A program made the position numbers and the translations under genes. A DNA stretch of 64,000 nucleotides from Ixodes scapularis. Taxonomy: Eukaryota; Arthropoda; Arachnida; Ixodida; Ixodidae. The notes beneath the pieces are model-generated. The model did no database searches, was not told where the DNA came from, and saw only the letters and a list, made by a program, of their open reading frames with translations. Location of the stretch: contig NW_024609839.1 in the NCBI RefSeq assembly GCF_016920785.2, positions 11,372,196 through 11,436,195 on the forward strand, in the 5' to 3' direction. The first letter of the stretch is position 1; each line of letters begins with the position of its first letter. Of this stretch, positions 37,401-45,008 are shown in pieces.

Positions 37401-40400
37401 CAAAAAGGACATTGCTGTTTCTTCAGGTGAACGGAGACATCCTTCTCGCCATTGAATTTGATCGGGACCAGTACAGCGAGACTCTGTACGACAAAAACCA
37501 GATCGGGCTCCTGACCGTCCACTATGACCCCCTGGGACATCCCTTGAGCTGGCAGCCGACGCAGAACGTCACAGCTGTCACTCTCGAGTACGACCGCTTC
37601 GGTCGTCTTATCCGCTGGGAGAGGGGCCAGCTCAGCGAGAAGTACTCCTTCGACATCCGCGGTCGCCTCGCCGATGTCAGATACGCCGACGGCAGCGGAA
37701 TCATGTACAAGTACGACGATGGACCCATCAGCGTGGTAAGCAGCGCTTCTGGTAGAGCTGAACGAAACAGTTACGGTAAACTATGAGTGGAGCATTTTAT
37801 TTGCTTTGTTAAAACTTCATCAAGATGCACGGGAGAGTCCTTGTGCTTTTCCAATGTTTAACAATGCAAAGTACTCAGCCACTTTTTGTCTGGAGACAGT
37901 GTAGATCACGCACCAAGTGCTATTTCTATAGACCGACATTTACAAAGTATGAAAATGTGTGGTCAATCCGTACACCGGCGAAAAGAATGAGATCTTCGTT
38001 GATAAAGTCATATTTTCGAAAAATATGAGGCGTCTCTCTCAAATAACAAATGCTACGACTGCAAAAATGTCAGCTTAAATATTTTTAAATTACTAATTGA
38101 GGATATTGAAGATCTAGTGCAAAGCAAGACAAGCAACAATATTAGCTCCGTGTCTACATTAATATTTTGAGCCCAGAGTAGTACACTAATAAGTTCCATT
38201 TAGGGGTCGAAGTTTTCTAGATTAGTGAACAGTAATGAGATTGAAAAACACGCTTCTGAATAATCAGCTTCTTTGAAAATGTTGACATTCATGGATCCCT
38301 AGGTTTATTTTGGGCATTTCTATGGTTATGCACTATGGCTTACGGACTTTATGCAGTTATTTTTTTTCACTTATAAGCATCCAAACCTCTAACCTTACGT
38401 TGCTTTTTTTGCAGCCGACTGAGATTATTCTTCCCAGCGGCAGCCGCTACATCCTCCAGTACGATGTCTCTGGAAGTCTCCAAGCAGTGATCACTCCAAA
38501 CGGACACAAGCACGAAATAGCCACTCAAACCTCGATCGGATTCTACAAACTCCTGTACCTAGCACCAGGCGTGGGACATCCTTATGTGCTCCACTTCAAC
38601 GATCGTGGCCAGATGCTCGCAAAATTCTTTCCCAAGAACAAAGGAAGAGTTGTCTTCACATACACAGAAGAAGGACGGCTCGAGAGTATCATGTGCGGGC
38701 CCGAGAGGACGGACTTCTACTACCACAACAGCACAGCACTCGTCAAGAGCATCACAAAGAATGTGCCTAGCCTGGACTTCAGGGTTGACTACCGTCACCA
38801 CGGGTCGCTTTTGAAAGAAGAGCGCCATCGTTACAATAGCCGAAGCGGACTGGACGGCGCCAAGTTCCGCTACCAGTACGATGCCAGACTGTCATCCGTC
38901 GAGGTTGAGATCAACGGAAAGACCTCACTGACAACTAAATACCGCTACAACAGCGAGTCTGGTGTTCTGGACCAAGTTCAGCAGTTCCTGGTGCATCGGC
39001 CCAAACTGAACAGCATCTTCATTCAGGACGAAGCCAGGCAGTACTCGAAGACCATCGGCACAGACACGTACGGCAGGCTCGTCGTGTTGGCCATAACGTT
39101 GTGGAACAAGGAGATCTTCTCGCTCGGTCTGCAGTACGACAACAGGAGTAGAATCAAGCACGTCCACACTAAAATTGGTAAAGATGGAAGCAGCCATGCA
39201 AGCAACTACACTTACACCGTGGACGGCTTTTTGGAGGAAGTGTCCGGAGCGCAGTCTTGGAGATTTATCTATGACATCAACGGCAACATGAAGTCTCTTT
39301 GGGAAGGACCTCGGCAGATTTCGCTTCGTCACGACGACGGAGACAGACTCATCGGCTACGGCGACATTGAACTCTATCTCGTGGATGTCCGTGGCTTCAT
39401 CGTCCAGAGGGGAGAGGAAAAATTCAAGTTCAACGCTATGGGACAGCTCGTGCACGCGTTCGAGCTTCACCAGTATGAGGTGCAGTACGTGTACGATTCT
39501 CAGAATCGCCTTATTGCCCGCAAGGACCACAGGGGTAACATCACGCAGTTCATCTATGCGGACCCCCAGCATCCGAAGGCAATAACTCATATGCACTATC
39601 CTAAGGACTCCCTGACATTTGTTCTCATCTACGACACGCTGGGCCACCTCATCTACATGCAACAAGGGAATAACAAGTTCTACGTTGCCTGCGACCACCT
39701 GGGATCACCAGTAGCTGTGTTCAGTTCGGAGGGCGGCATCGTGAAAGAGGTCCAGCGGAACCCTTTCGGAAAAGTGACTTACGACTCGAACCCGGAGTTC
39801 TTTCTTCCAGTTGACTTCCAGGGAGGCTTGAGGGATCCTGTGACGCAGCTGATTCATTTCGGCGGGAGAGTGTACGATGCCCTCGGCGTGCAGTGGCTCA
39901 CACCTAACTGGGAGAGTGTGCCTGCACTGCTGCAGAAGCCGTACGACATTCATCTGTACAGGTTCCACGGGAACGACCCTATCAATCCCGTTCGAACCGA
40001 AGACAGACATCTTAATGGTGAGTTTAGTAGCGCTTCCTCTTAAAAGGGACACTAAGGTATATTTTTAGATTGTCTTTTTATGGACGCAAACTCAGTCTAT
40101 GCGCCCTAAGTCAACACCGCCTAGAATAATCGAGAGGCCTGTGAACTACCTCATCTTCTTCCATGAAATGTCACTATAGTAGGGTGGCGCCAACTCACTA
40201 ATAGAGTTCGACGCCGAGCGCCTCTGACACATTGATTGGAAACGAGGCACTTCCGAATGCTGACGGAGCACTCTTGTCCAGTCTGAGCTTGTGCCCAATC
40301 TCACTTTGATGACGTTGAAATGCTAGTGCACAGGCCCTCCTTATTCTAGGTGAAGTTGCCTAAGCATTGTAGAAAACCCAAAATTTCAATCATGCAGCCT

Positions 40401-42680
40401 TGTTTTTTTTTTGTTTTTTTAATAGCGCAATTATACTTTGTTTGACCTTACATTTGGACGCAACGGACGCTACGAGCTATCCTAGCCAATCCCGCTCTTT
40501 GGACGTAGCCTTTGATACGCTTTTGCCGCGTCGCTGTGCCCCCTCTCCAAGATCATGTGACACTCACGCGGCCTTGGATTGGCTCCGATGGCTCGTAGCA
40601 TCTGCTGCGCTTGGACGTAAAAGCATCGCGATCACCCTTTTTCCGCGATATATCTCGGAGAAAGGGCACGTCGCGATGTTTGGTCGCGTTTTTAACAAAA
40701 AACAATCGATATTTCTTTTTTCACCGTACTAAAAAGGCGAAGCTTATTGCATCGCCCTTCCACTCTATTTCCCTTTTGACGGGACGAAAACAAATCTAAC
40801 GAGTAATCGGCAATGATTCGCTACTCAAAAACTAATGAAATTGCATTACAAATGACATTCTCTGAGATGTAATGGGTGAATTACTAAATTACGAAAACAA
40901 AGTAATCGATGACAAAATAATTTCGTTGTATGTAACAGATTACTGTCATGTCTACTCAAGTCACCCATTCGTTGAATGAATCAACGTTCAATGAAAAAAC
41001 AGATTCGTTGAAGTGTCATCACAAGATTCCTTGTTTAGATTTTCCTACGTTCGTTTCATAGCATGCATTTTCTTTCCAGTCTGTTAAAACGCCTGCATCT
41101 TTATAATTTAAAAGTTTTGGTAACTTTTTTTTATAATGAAGTAAACATGGTTCAAAAGCTAATTTCACACCTGACGATGCTATATAAAGATTATTGTCGA
41201 ACCAAATAGGACTGCCGCTCAATTTGGCCAATGGGATGTAAAATTGCGCATTTACCCTTATTTTTGTTTATGTTTAAGTTTTTCATGTCGCTTACCCTTC
41301 GCTCATGAGTCATAGGACATTATTATAGGGTGATGAACCACATTTCATCCGGTGAACGGTGCACGCCTCTTAGAACCGCATTTCTGTTTGTAAAGCATGA
41401 TGCAAACTATAGTCACTGACCTAATGCGAACGGCATGGCGTCTCTTCTGAACGACCAACCTCCAGCACGCTCCATGCCTTCCGCCATGACTGGCTGCACA
41501 CTCGAGAGTCGAGATGACGCAGGGAGGGGGCAACTGAGGCACTTCCCTGACGTTCTCATCTTATCAGTAACTAAAGAAGTTCCCGGCTTGACGGCTGAAG
41601 CATCAATCGGTATCAATCGGACGATTTGACGTCACATTCAGTCTGACCTGTTCCTAGCTCTTTTGCTTGAAGCTTGGTCGAGAACTAAAGGGCGGACTTT
41701 GTTTTGTTCGCTTTCTTTTAACACTATTGTGACAAGCCCGATCTTGTTTCTACTTCCCTTTCTCAGACCTGCCAGACTGGATGGCAGCCCTGGGTTACGA
41801 CATGCGCCGCGTCCTGGTGGTCCCCCAGACCAAGAAGGCTCCAGACGAGGACACCCGAGTTGGTGCTCCGGTGCCAGAAACCGTTCCTGTCATATCGGGT
41901 CTCAGCTGCATTGCGGACATTGTGGCCGCCGAGTTCTACCGTTTCTCGACCGTGCCCAAGACGGCCGTCAAACTGGACAACAGTTTCCAGCGCCACATCA
42001 ACTCCCGCATCTCCAACTTGCCGTCAGTCCTCGGCGACGGCATCCTGTTATCAAGAGAAGGACCCAAAGCGGTCGTCCACGTCGTCAGCGAGTCCAGCCC
42101 GATCCTACGTGACGTCATGGTCGCCATCTTTAACGACACCTTCATGGCCGACCTCCGCTTCTCCCTCCACGGTCAGGACTCATTCTTCTTCGTTCAGCCT
42201 CAGCTCTCCAAGGCTGAAGAGGACTGGGTCCAGCTGGGACGACTGGGCACCATGTTCAACATCACTAAGCACGTCGTTGACAGCGGAGAAGGCGGATCAA
42301 CGTCCGGCGGCGGCAAGAACCAAGTGGACATACGGATGCACAGCACAAGCGTGGTGCTGAACATTCGTTACGGTACCACTTTGCACGAGGAGAGGCACCG
42401 GCTGATGAGACACGCCCGCAGAAGAGCCGTTGACGACGCCTGGACGCAGGAATTGGAGTTGCTCAAGAATGGCCACAAAGGATCGAACGACTGGACCAAG
42501 AGCGAGCGGGAAGAGCTGCTGGCCAATGGCCTGGTGGCTCGGTACTTCGGCACCGACGTCCACGACATAGAGAAGTACCCGGAGCTGGCCGACGACCCGA
42601 GCAACGTGGCCTTCAGGAAGGAGAACTCCAGGAAACGGAGAGGCAAAACAAGGAGGGCGCGGCTGAAGCCTGATGTCTGA
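10287..42680 (+). CDS. Ten-m: Teneurin, 23 exons joined (transmembrane exon to stop)
   Basis: Type II transmembrane adhesion protein of the teneurin family, which acts at the cell surface in synaptic partner matching and cell adhesion. I joined 23 exons by hand; each ends in GT, begins after AG and keeps phase, giving about 2,746 codons. Domain order: TM helix, acidic linker, membrane-proximal beta domain, 8 EGF repeats, Cys-rich block, TTR-like, FN-plug, NHL propeller, YD shell, RHS core, Tox-GHH/TCAP tail. The family is certain. The paralogue (Ten-m rather than Ten-a) is inferred from memory of Drosophila Ten-m: a similar 9-residue insert before the TTR domain and a similar RKRR tail. The start codon and most of the cytoplasmic domain are not in the chain and probably lie upstream of the window. 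Confidence 0.96.
11234..12208 (+). CDS. Ten-m: Teneurin exon 2: extracellular linker
   Basis: A single 975-nt exon encodes about 325 residues of acidic, low-complexity linker between membrane and beta domain. It follows CCCGTCTTTTTGCAG and is the only nearby AG in phase 1; upstream of it the frame has two TGA codons. The first residues (AVAFLSW) finish the hydrophobic segment. It carries RFKR at 11392-11403, a furin-type R-X-K/R-R site, and a further basic KRPR. Glu/Asp-rich stretches fill the second half. The donor is CCGG/GTGAGT. Confidence 0.9.
12209..13776 (+). other. Teneurin intron between linker and beta domain
   Basis: 1.6 kb of AT-rich intron. I see only a small hairpin (AAGGTC-GCATA-GACCTT near 13525) and no coding block. 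Confidence 0.5.
13777..14054 (+). CDS. Ten-m: Teneurin exon 3: membrane-proximal beta domain, first part
   Basis: It encodes LPAKTLPPSS, then YGHWNVQFHQLEPALVKF and GASVGIYGRRNSVPTHTRYDF, the strongly conserved teneurin block before the EGF repeats. It enters in phase 1 after TTGCCCGGCAG and leaves in phase 0 at CCAAG/GTGACT. Confidence 0.95.
14240..14425 (+). repeat. Irregular GTGACATG/CACCATG repeat
   Basis: A short cluster of related words (CATGGTG, CACCATGAC, CGTGACATGCAC, CTGGTGCCA) in direct and inverted order inside a teneurin intron. It looks like a decayed minisatellite or foldback. Confidence 0.5.
15037..15151 (+). CDS. Ten-m: Teneurin exon 4: membrane-proximal beta domain, second part
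   Basis: It encodes QEEYNMEFIHFLDRGRWYISVYNDGE and QEVSFVSL, matching the family pattern F-L-x-x-G-x-W-Y-x-S-x-Y-N-D-G. Acceptor is GGCTCGTGCAG, donor GCCG/GTACGT, phase 0 in and 1 out. Confidence 0.95.
15613..15717 (+). CDS. Ten-m: Teneurin exon 5: EGF-like repeat 1
   Basis: It encodes one complete six-cysteine EGF-like repeat (CPYDCHGHGTC...CDCDPDYAGESC). The exon is symmetrical, phase 1 in and out, and ends TATC/GTGAGT. Confidence 0.95.
16583..16777 (+). CDS. Ten-m: Teneurin exon 6: EGF-like repeats 2 and 3
   Basis: Repeat 2 reads CPVLCSGRGQYTSGEC and has Tyr where the third cysteine should be, so it has five cysteines. Repeat 3 (CEVSDCSGHGDCLDGVCRC...) has all six. In teneurins the odd cysteine of repeat 2 is known to make a cis-dimer disulfide. 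Phase 1 in and out. Confidence 0.95.
16828..17170 (+). repeat. Intronic repeat family T, copy 1
   Basis: TTGTATAGTTCGCACTTGTAG, then TTTTAAACACGTATACTGAGC and AGACCATAG align in order with the copy near 19.6-20.0 kb. Both also contain a CCGGTG...AAAAAAGTTT block near the start. Confidence 0.65.
17171..18334 (+). other. Teneurin intron segment
   Basis: No coding block seen. It contains a G-rich run at about 18152-18173 and otherwise unremarkable intron sequence. Confidence 0.4.
18335..18585 (+). repeat. Intronic repeat family T, copy 3 (partial)
   Basis: TATAGTCTGCAC, AGTCCGCACTTAAAA and AATGGACAGGTCCTTG...GATAGTCCGTGGAT are diverged versions of phrases in the copies near 16.9 and 19.9 kb. 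It abuts the exon for EGF repeats 4-5. Confidence 0.5.
18596..18805 (+). CDS. Ten-m: Teneurin exon 7: EGF-like repeats 4 and 5
   Basis: Repeat 4 (CLDPDCSGHGVCVSGMCLC) is complete. Repeat 5 (CLPDCSGHGQFDLDLQRCVC) has Phe at the third cysteine position, the second known unpaired-cysteine repeat of the family. Phase 1 in and out; the donor CCAAG/GTTGGT is weaker than most. Confidence 0.94.
18877..19360 (+). repeat. 14-nt minisatellite GTAGCACTGTGCCT
   Basis: About 14 near-perfect units (GTAGCACTGTGCCT, with CGG and GTC variants) are followed by a decaying tail of GTAGCACTGTGTCT-like units to about 19360. It begins about 70 nt after the donor of the EGF 4-5 exon. Reading frames across it give artefactual repeat proteins. 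Confidence 0.9.
19434..19619 (+). CDS. Ten-m: Teneurin exon 8: EGF-like repeats 6 and 7
   Basis: Two complete six-cysteine repeats: CDLDCGLHGRCQGGECIC and CDIRCVEHGQCKNGTCLC, each followed by GW...C. Phase 1 in and out; donor CCTGG/GTACGA. Confidence 0.95.
19640..20035 (+). repeat. Intronic repeat family T, copy 2
   Basis: TTGTCTAGTTTACACAGATAG, then CTTTTAGACATGTATAGTCTG and CGACCATAG align with the copy near 17.1 kb. All recognised copies lie in introns of the EGF region. Confidence 0.65.
20316..20462 (+). CDS. Ten-m: Teneurin exon 9: EGF-like repeat 8
   Basis: It encodes EGCARSCSSHGDCV...WQCRCNSGWDGPDC and then the start of the Cys-rich segment, KTCDDRIDNDHG. The acceptor has a long pyrimidine tract (CTCTTTTCTGTTTCAG); donor ATG/GTAAGA. 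It ends the run of symmetrical phase-1 EGF exons. Confidence 0.95.
20463..21047 (+). other. Teneurin intron segment
   Basis: AT-rich intron with no coding block or clear repeat other than the foldback that follows. Confidence 0.4.
21048..21213. repeat. Intronic foldback element
   Basis: TATTAACCATATTGAAT, GGGGTAGGGAAGAAACAT and GAGACAGAAAA on the left recur in the same order on the reverse complement of the right side. The arms are about 70 nt with a loop of about 20 nt. Transcribed with the gene, it would form a long hairpin in the intron. Confidence 0.7.
21504..21711 (+). CDS. Ten-m: Teneurin exon 10: Cys-rich block
   Basis: DGLTDCADSECCSHKAC, then LLRKQPPAVTASFFQRMQFL and EEDSVQSYARKDSFN, one of the best-conserved teneurin stretches. 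It enters in phase 1 and leaves in phase 2 (AACAG/GTAAGC), where the microexon can be joined or skipped. Confidence 0.96.
21712..23281 (+). other. Two introns around the microexon
   Basis: AT-rich introns of about 850 and 690 nt on either side of the 27-nt exon. I see no further coding block. The downstream acceptor follows a long T tract. Confidence 0.4.
22564..22590 (+). CDS. Ten-m: Teneurin exon 11: 27-nt microexon
   Basis: CTTCAG/TGTGC...GCCAG/GTAGGT encloses 27 nt in phase 2 on both sides. Joined, it inserts nine residues and reads SVLWNRFNA before SRASVIRG. I recall a very similar insert (SVFWNYFNA) in Drosophila Ten-m, and none at this place in vertebrate teneurins. Skipping keeps frame and restores the vertebrate-like N-SRASV junction, so it may be an alternative cassette. 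Confidence 0.85.
23282..23401 (+). CDS. Ten-m: Teneurin exon 12: TTR-like domain, first half
   Basis: SRASVIRGQVISFSGSPL and GFTVTRDSGW, the carboxypeptidase-regulatory (transthyretin-like) fold of teneurins. It follows a long T tract and CAG; the phase-2 donor splits the Trp codon (CTG/GTGAGT). Confidence 0.95.
24305..24581 (+). CDS. Ten-m: Teneurin exon 13: TTR-like domain, second half, and FN-plug start
   Basis: It completes WFDLMVNGGGAVTLQF and continues VPWNEIVIVDRVVM and MKPVVLATWKHGFQGGCPER, all family hallmarks. Phase 2 in, phase 0 out at TCACAG/GTAGGC. Confidence 0.96.
24690..24930. repeat. CCAATTGG palindrome cluster
   Basis: Intronic cluster of ATTGGAA/TTCCAAT, CCAATTGG and AACTGG/CCAGTT words in both orientations, with no fixed period. 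It looks like the palindrome-rich arms of the hAT-like elements elsewhere in the window, but I found no TIR or target duplication. Confidence 0.5.
24931..26275 (+). other. Teneurin intron segment
   Basis: It holds a hairpin (GTTCCTCAGAGTACC and its near-complement, 25550-25584) followed by GGTTCCTAGGAGCCC-type palindromes to 25620. No exon seen. Confidence 0.4.
26276..26543 (+). CDS. Ten-m: Teneurin exon 14: FN-plug region
   Basis: ESIAIPGTALHLVYHSSRAG, then LTPETIPLTLRLIHL and FEADPGIKFTYAWNRRNVYR. In solved teneurin structures this segment plugs the base of the YD barrel. Phase 0 in, phase 1 out (ACAG/GTGGGC). Confidence 0.96.
27209..27349 (+). CDS. Ten-m: Teneurin exon 15: FN-plug end
   Basis: VGYEYNNCPAVIWEVQAT, then GHDMSISEIGGWNLDIHHRY, just before the NHL propeller. 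Symmetrical phase 1; donor GAAG/GTACAA. Confidence 0.95.
28000..28249 (+). CDS. Ten-m: Teneurin exon 16: NHL propeller, first blades
   Basis: GILQKGDGTNIYLKNKP, then LLAPVALASSPDGSIYVGDF, a typical NHL blade. The acceptor is TTTTATAAG rather than a CAG. Phase 1 in, phase 2 out. Confidence 0.95.
28545..29252. mobile_element. MITE-like element with 19-bp perfect TIR
   Basis: GGGGACACTACCCAGAAAA at the left is perfectly complementary to the right end. About 700 nt of AT-rich, non-coding sequence lies between. It sits in the intron between two NHL exons. The target duplication is unclear: flanks are CTTAAG and GAATTC. Confidence 0.75.
29690..29810 (+). repeat. Possible 3' end of a retroelement with (TTA)n tail
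   Basis: GCGGCGTCAGATCTCCGTTTGCC followed by GAAAATGAAGTTTATTATTATTA-like sequence looks like the 3' end of a non-LTR element, just before an NHL exon. Homology was not established. Confidence 0.3.
29846..30081 (+). CDS. Ten-m: Teneurin exon 17: NHL propeller
   Basis: VAYRYHLAVGPTDSRLYISD and CLPGDKLLCGDGRPARDAKL, then AYPK. Phase 2 in, phase 1 out. The donor AAAAG/GTTCGA is the weakest in the gene and sits just before the intron with the LINE fragment. Confidence 0.93.
30410..31378 (+). pseudogene. 5'-truncated, frameshifted LINE (non-LTR retrotransposon) fragment
   Basis: Frame pieces encode LGSLLFLIYPHDLVQ, RLFADDCVLYW (RT catalytic FADD at 30516-30527), SLWCNQWLMELNIDKFKSM and, in another frame, LYETLIHPKLEYAAAVWDP and RRKISRLRLF. 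These are the palm and thumb end of a reverse transcriptase of a CR1/Jockey-like LINE. At least two frame changes are needed to read through, so it is dead. It ends in an AAATAAAATTGAAATAAATAA tail. It lies inside a teneurin intron in the same orientation. Confidence 0.88.
31428..31585 (+). CDS. Ten-m: Teneurin exon 18: NHL propeller
   Basis: GIAISMHNELYIADGTNIRM, then VDRHGIIHTLIGDH and HWKPIPCMGTFSL. Phase 1 in, phase 0 out. The next intron is only 97 nt, the shortest in the gene. Confidence 0.95.
31683..32724 (+). CDS. Ten-m: Teneurin exon 19: last NHL blades and first YD repeats
   Basis: A 1,042-nt exon. Blades such as PQSLAFAPDGDLYIAESDSQ close the propeller; a cysteine cluster CSCLELNCKCF follows; then TGKTVYTFSYNVNTSFGKL starts the YD shell, with YGYDEYGRLTEAITPSGQ as a clear YD repeat. 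GC is higher here than in the introns. Phase 0 in, phase 1 out at ATCG/GTGAGT. Confidence 0.97.
32725..35481 (+). other. Large teneurin intron
   Basis: 2.8 kb with no exon between phase-compatible neighbours. A small GGGACAAAA/TTTTGTCCC hairpin lies near 34440-34465. The last 300 nt stay open in the exon frame but lie upstream of the chosen acceptor. Confidence 0.5.
35482..35747 (+). CDS. Ten-m: Teneurin exon 20: YD shell
   Basis: SPVLGETFPVPAKLRTILSD, then FEWRYYLRREGKG and VGRKMK are family landmarks. The open frame continues about 300 nt upstream, but GTCTTGTCCCCAG is the acceptor that keeps phase 1 and lands on the conserved start. Phase 0 out at AAG/GTCAGT. Confidence 0.93.
35748..37426 (+). 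other. Teneurin intron
   Basis: It contains repeat family G copy 2 and its 21-nt C tract; the rest is AT-rich with no coding block. Confidence 0.5.
36160..36350 (+). repeat. Dispersed repeat family G, copy 2, with poly-C tract
   Basis: It reads GAGCCATCTCAGCCAATCCAG, then after a 21-nt C run CATGTGACACTCACACGGC and GATGGCTCATAGCTTCT. It aligns to the copy near 40.5 kb. The C tract replaces a CCCCCTCTCC stretch there, suggesting slippage expansion. Confidence 0.55.
37427..37735 (+). CDS. Ten-m: Teneurin exon 21: YD shell
   Basis: VNGDILLAIEFDRDQYSETL, then LEYDRFGRLIRWERG and YSFDIRGRLADVRYADG, three YD-type repeats. Phase 0 on both sides; acceptor TTTCTTCAG, donor GTG/GTAAGC. Confidence 0.96.
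37736..38414 (+). other. Teneurin intron
   Basis: About 680 nt of AT-rich intron; nothing recognised. Confidence 0.5.
38415..40017 (+). CDS. Ten-m: Teneurin exon 22: YD shell and RHS core
   Basis: The largest exon, 1,603 nt. YD repeats include FTYTEEGRLESI, FRYQYDARLSSVEVEI, WRFIYDINGNMKSL and VQYVYDSQNRLIARKD. The end carries the RHS core signature: YVACDHLGSPVAVF, NPFGKVTYDSNPEFFLP, DFQGGLRDPVTQLIHFG and YRFHGNDPINPV. Phase 0 in, phase 1 out (AATG/GTGAGT). Confidence 0.97.
40018..41766 (+). other. Last teneurin intron
   Basis: It starts with an AAAGGGACACTAAGG word about 25 nt after the donor, which looks like a transposon terminus; I could not find its partner. Repeat family G copy 3 follows. 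No coding block. Confidence 0.4.
40440..40620 (+). repeat. Dispersed repeat family G, copy 3
   Basis: CTACGAGCTATCCTAGCCAAT near its left end is partly complementary to GATTGGCTCCGATGGCTCGT near its right end, so the unit is an imperfect foldback. CATGTGACACTCACGCGGCC matches copy 2. It lies in the last teneurin intron. Confidence 0.55.
41767..42680 (+). CDS. Ten-m: Teneurin exon 23: C-terminal domain, Tox-GHH/TCAP region and stop
   Basis: DLPDWMAALGYDMRRV, then VISGLSCIADIVAAEFY and GRLGTMFNITKHVVD. The Tox-GHH-like end reads EERHRLMRHARRRAVDDAW, DWTKSEREELLANGLV and EKYPELADDPSNVAF. In bacteria related domains are toxin nucleases; in teneurins the region holds the TCAP peptide. The tail adds a basic stretch with RKRRGKTRRAR and ends in KPDV. 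A Gly/Ser insert (SGEGGSTSGGGKN) lies mid-domain. Confidence 0.97.
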
Positions 42681-43374
42681 GGGGTGCTTCGAGGGACTTA
42701 GTTTTCTATTGTTTTAATACTCTTGTCCTGGCCCGCTTGAACCGTTGAATACTGTGCAGTTTGAAGCGGGAGGAGACAACACTGATGTGATGTCGTCGTT
42801 GTCTGTGGTCATAAGGACGCCTCTATTTTTGTCCGGCATCATCCGGGAAAAGTCCAACTGAAGGAAACAGTATAGTGTTTTTTTTCCCCTTCCAATACAC
42901 TTTTTGCGAAGAGTGATGCGCGGGCGTCGTCACAAGTTTACATTGCTAGTCTATTTGCTACATTATTTGTCTTTATTTCGTACGTGTACTGCTTGTCGGT
43001 GTTGTCCTCGATGTATTATAACGGGGAACACTCGCTATTTTTGTTACGTTGTTATTGCTTATTTACGCGTCCTCTTCGACTTCGCGAGGAAGTCGCAGGT
43101 CAGGCCCGTGGATTGTGTTCACACATCGTGCAATTTTTATTCATATTTTGTTTTTTTGTTATTCTATTAATGGCTAAATTTGCGTTGAAGCGGACCCTGA
43201 AATCTCAAATGTACCATAGCAGCCTCTGAATGCCCATCCTCCATCTCCGCCGCCGTTTTGTTTTTCTGTCTGCACTTGGCATCCGGGAGGATGGCACGCA
43301 TTATACGTTCCGCTATGGGCATTAACAGTCCTCTTCGACGGTTAAAGTTGGCGAGGGCTGCGTTCACCACACCT

Positions 43375-43382
43375 TGTAAATA
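43375..43382 (+). promoter_or_regulatory. Pumilio-type site TGTAAATA
   Basis: A perfect TGTANATA octamer in the presumed 3' UTR, the classic Pumilio recognition element. An 8-mer of this kind is expected by chance every few kilobases of AT-rich sequence, so this is suggestive only. Confidence 0.3.
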
Positions 43383-44790
43383 TAATATTACCTCGTGTCT
43401 TGTCACAAAAAACAAGACATTCTCGTTTGTGCGTGTGTGAATGGTGTCTCCCGCTGGCGCGAATCGCACGCACTCGGTCCATTTTCAGGGTATTTCGTGC
43501 CCCCGCATGCCGTGTTCGCTAGACGACACGGCGGAGGGCTCTATCTGTACATTATCCCAACGTTTCCATCCCCCGCGTGGTGATTAAGGTGAAGTAAATT
43601 AATTTTTATTTTCGACGTTTGCGGATGGACTTTCACACGCATAGATACACGACGGCTGTGGTGAAACTGTGAAAGGTGCTTCTGAGAACGTCAGGCGGTT
43701 CTCGGCTTCGCCCAGCGGCACAGCCTTCATCTGCTCTGGCAGTACGTGGGTGTGCAGTTCCGTGAACTGAAGTGCCTTACGATGATGTTTCCCGAGTTTT
43801 TTTCTCCTACCGTTTGGCCACTTCGTTGTCTCTGCTAATCTCCCCGATTCGGCTCATGTCGGAACAGCCCTCGTCTCACGTGTCTTCGCGTACCCTGGGG
43901 GGGGAACTGTACAAACACGTGGTTCAGCGTCAAGCAACCTTGTACCTCCTATCAATCATTGCGGTGACGTCAGTGGGACGCTGGGAGACAAGCGCCAACA
44001 TGGCGGCACATCGACTGCTGCGACACTCCAAAAAAATACTCGAACCTCTAAGGGTGTGTGTGTGTGTCATCAGAGGCTCTTGGGCTGCCTCTTTGCCCCT
44101 CTTTTGCCATTTAACAATATTTTCGGGATTGTACTGGTTGTGTACCATACAAAACACAACTTGAGCCTCGTCCAGTTAATACAAAAGAGGATACCATCGG
44201 AAAGTACGGAAATGACGCTCCTGCAGAGACTTCCGTTGCTTAAAAAGCCACGAGGCGTTTGCAGTTGTCTCCATCAAAATGTGCCATAGCCACTGTAAAC
44301 GCAAGCCCCGTGACGCGAGGAACGTGTTGTAAGAAACCGCGTGCAGTTTCGGCATGCAGTTTCGGTCTTTGACAGGCGTGCTTCTAGATGTTCCCTCACC
44401 CCCACGGTTTCTGATGCTTCTTGTTTCGTTTATTCCGGGGGTCATGACGACGTAAACTTGGTCCTCGGAAAATACGTACCACGCTGCTTGGAAACGCCCT
44501 TTTTCGCCGTGCGCTACGCTACTTCCCACAAGCAACATCTCGTGTGTGTGTGTGTGCGTGAGAGTGTGTGCGCGTGTGTCGACTGAGTTCTGCGACTCCC
44601 TGTCGGTCGTCCGCCAAGTTTATCGCTGCTTGGGGTGTAGTGACGTCGTCGTCGACCGGATGTACATAAGTTATGATCTGAGACCGTGTGTGGCATCTAT
44701 ATTCCGTGTGATAACACCTTGTGGGATATGGCGTGACTGTGAAAAAGTCGCGGCGAGATTATTAAGATTTGTACTTAATCTATAATCGCA

Positions 44791-44806
44791 AATAAAAAAA
44801 AATAAA
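44791..44806 (+). terminator. Tandem polyadenylation signals AATAAA
   Basis: AATAAA occurs at 44791 and again at 44801 within an A-rich run, about 2.1 kb past the teneurin stop. Confidence 0.5.
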
Positions 44807-45008
44807 ACTGTTTACATACTTAAGAAATTCGCCTTCCCGTGTCTCTTGCTGCGTGCGCTTCGTCCGAAGCCTGCGAAATCGCAAAACTTCAGTGTCTCAT
44901 ACTCAGAAAGTGAGATGAAACCAGTGCCATATACCGCATCAACCTAAAGCTGGAGTCCCATGGCTCATGCACTGTGCCAAAGGCGCGGTGTTCGCTGCAG
45001 AAGCGTAT

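Larger units (their letters stand above)
42681..44830 (+). other. Probable teneurin 3' untranslated region
   Basis: No coding block is seen after the stop. The stretch is AT-rich in parts, holds short GT microsatellites (44055-44068, 44540-44580), and ends near two AATAAA hexamers. No convincing AATAAA occurs earlier, so I place the 3' end near 44820-44830. The true cleavage site is inferred. Confidence 0.5.

Noticed and set aside
38925..39698. 257-codon minus-strand frame
   Set aside because: Antisense shadow of the YD-shell exon, with no family match.
41767..42680. Active toxin nuclease from the Tox-GHH similarity
   Set aside because: In metazoan teneurins this domain is part of the adhesion ectodomain. 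I could not confirm a full catalytic set here, and similarity alone does not show toxin activity.
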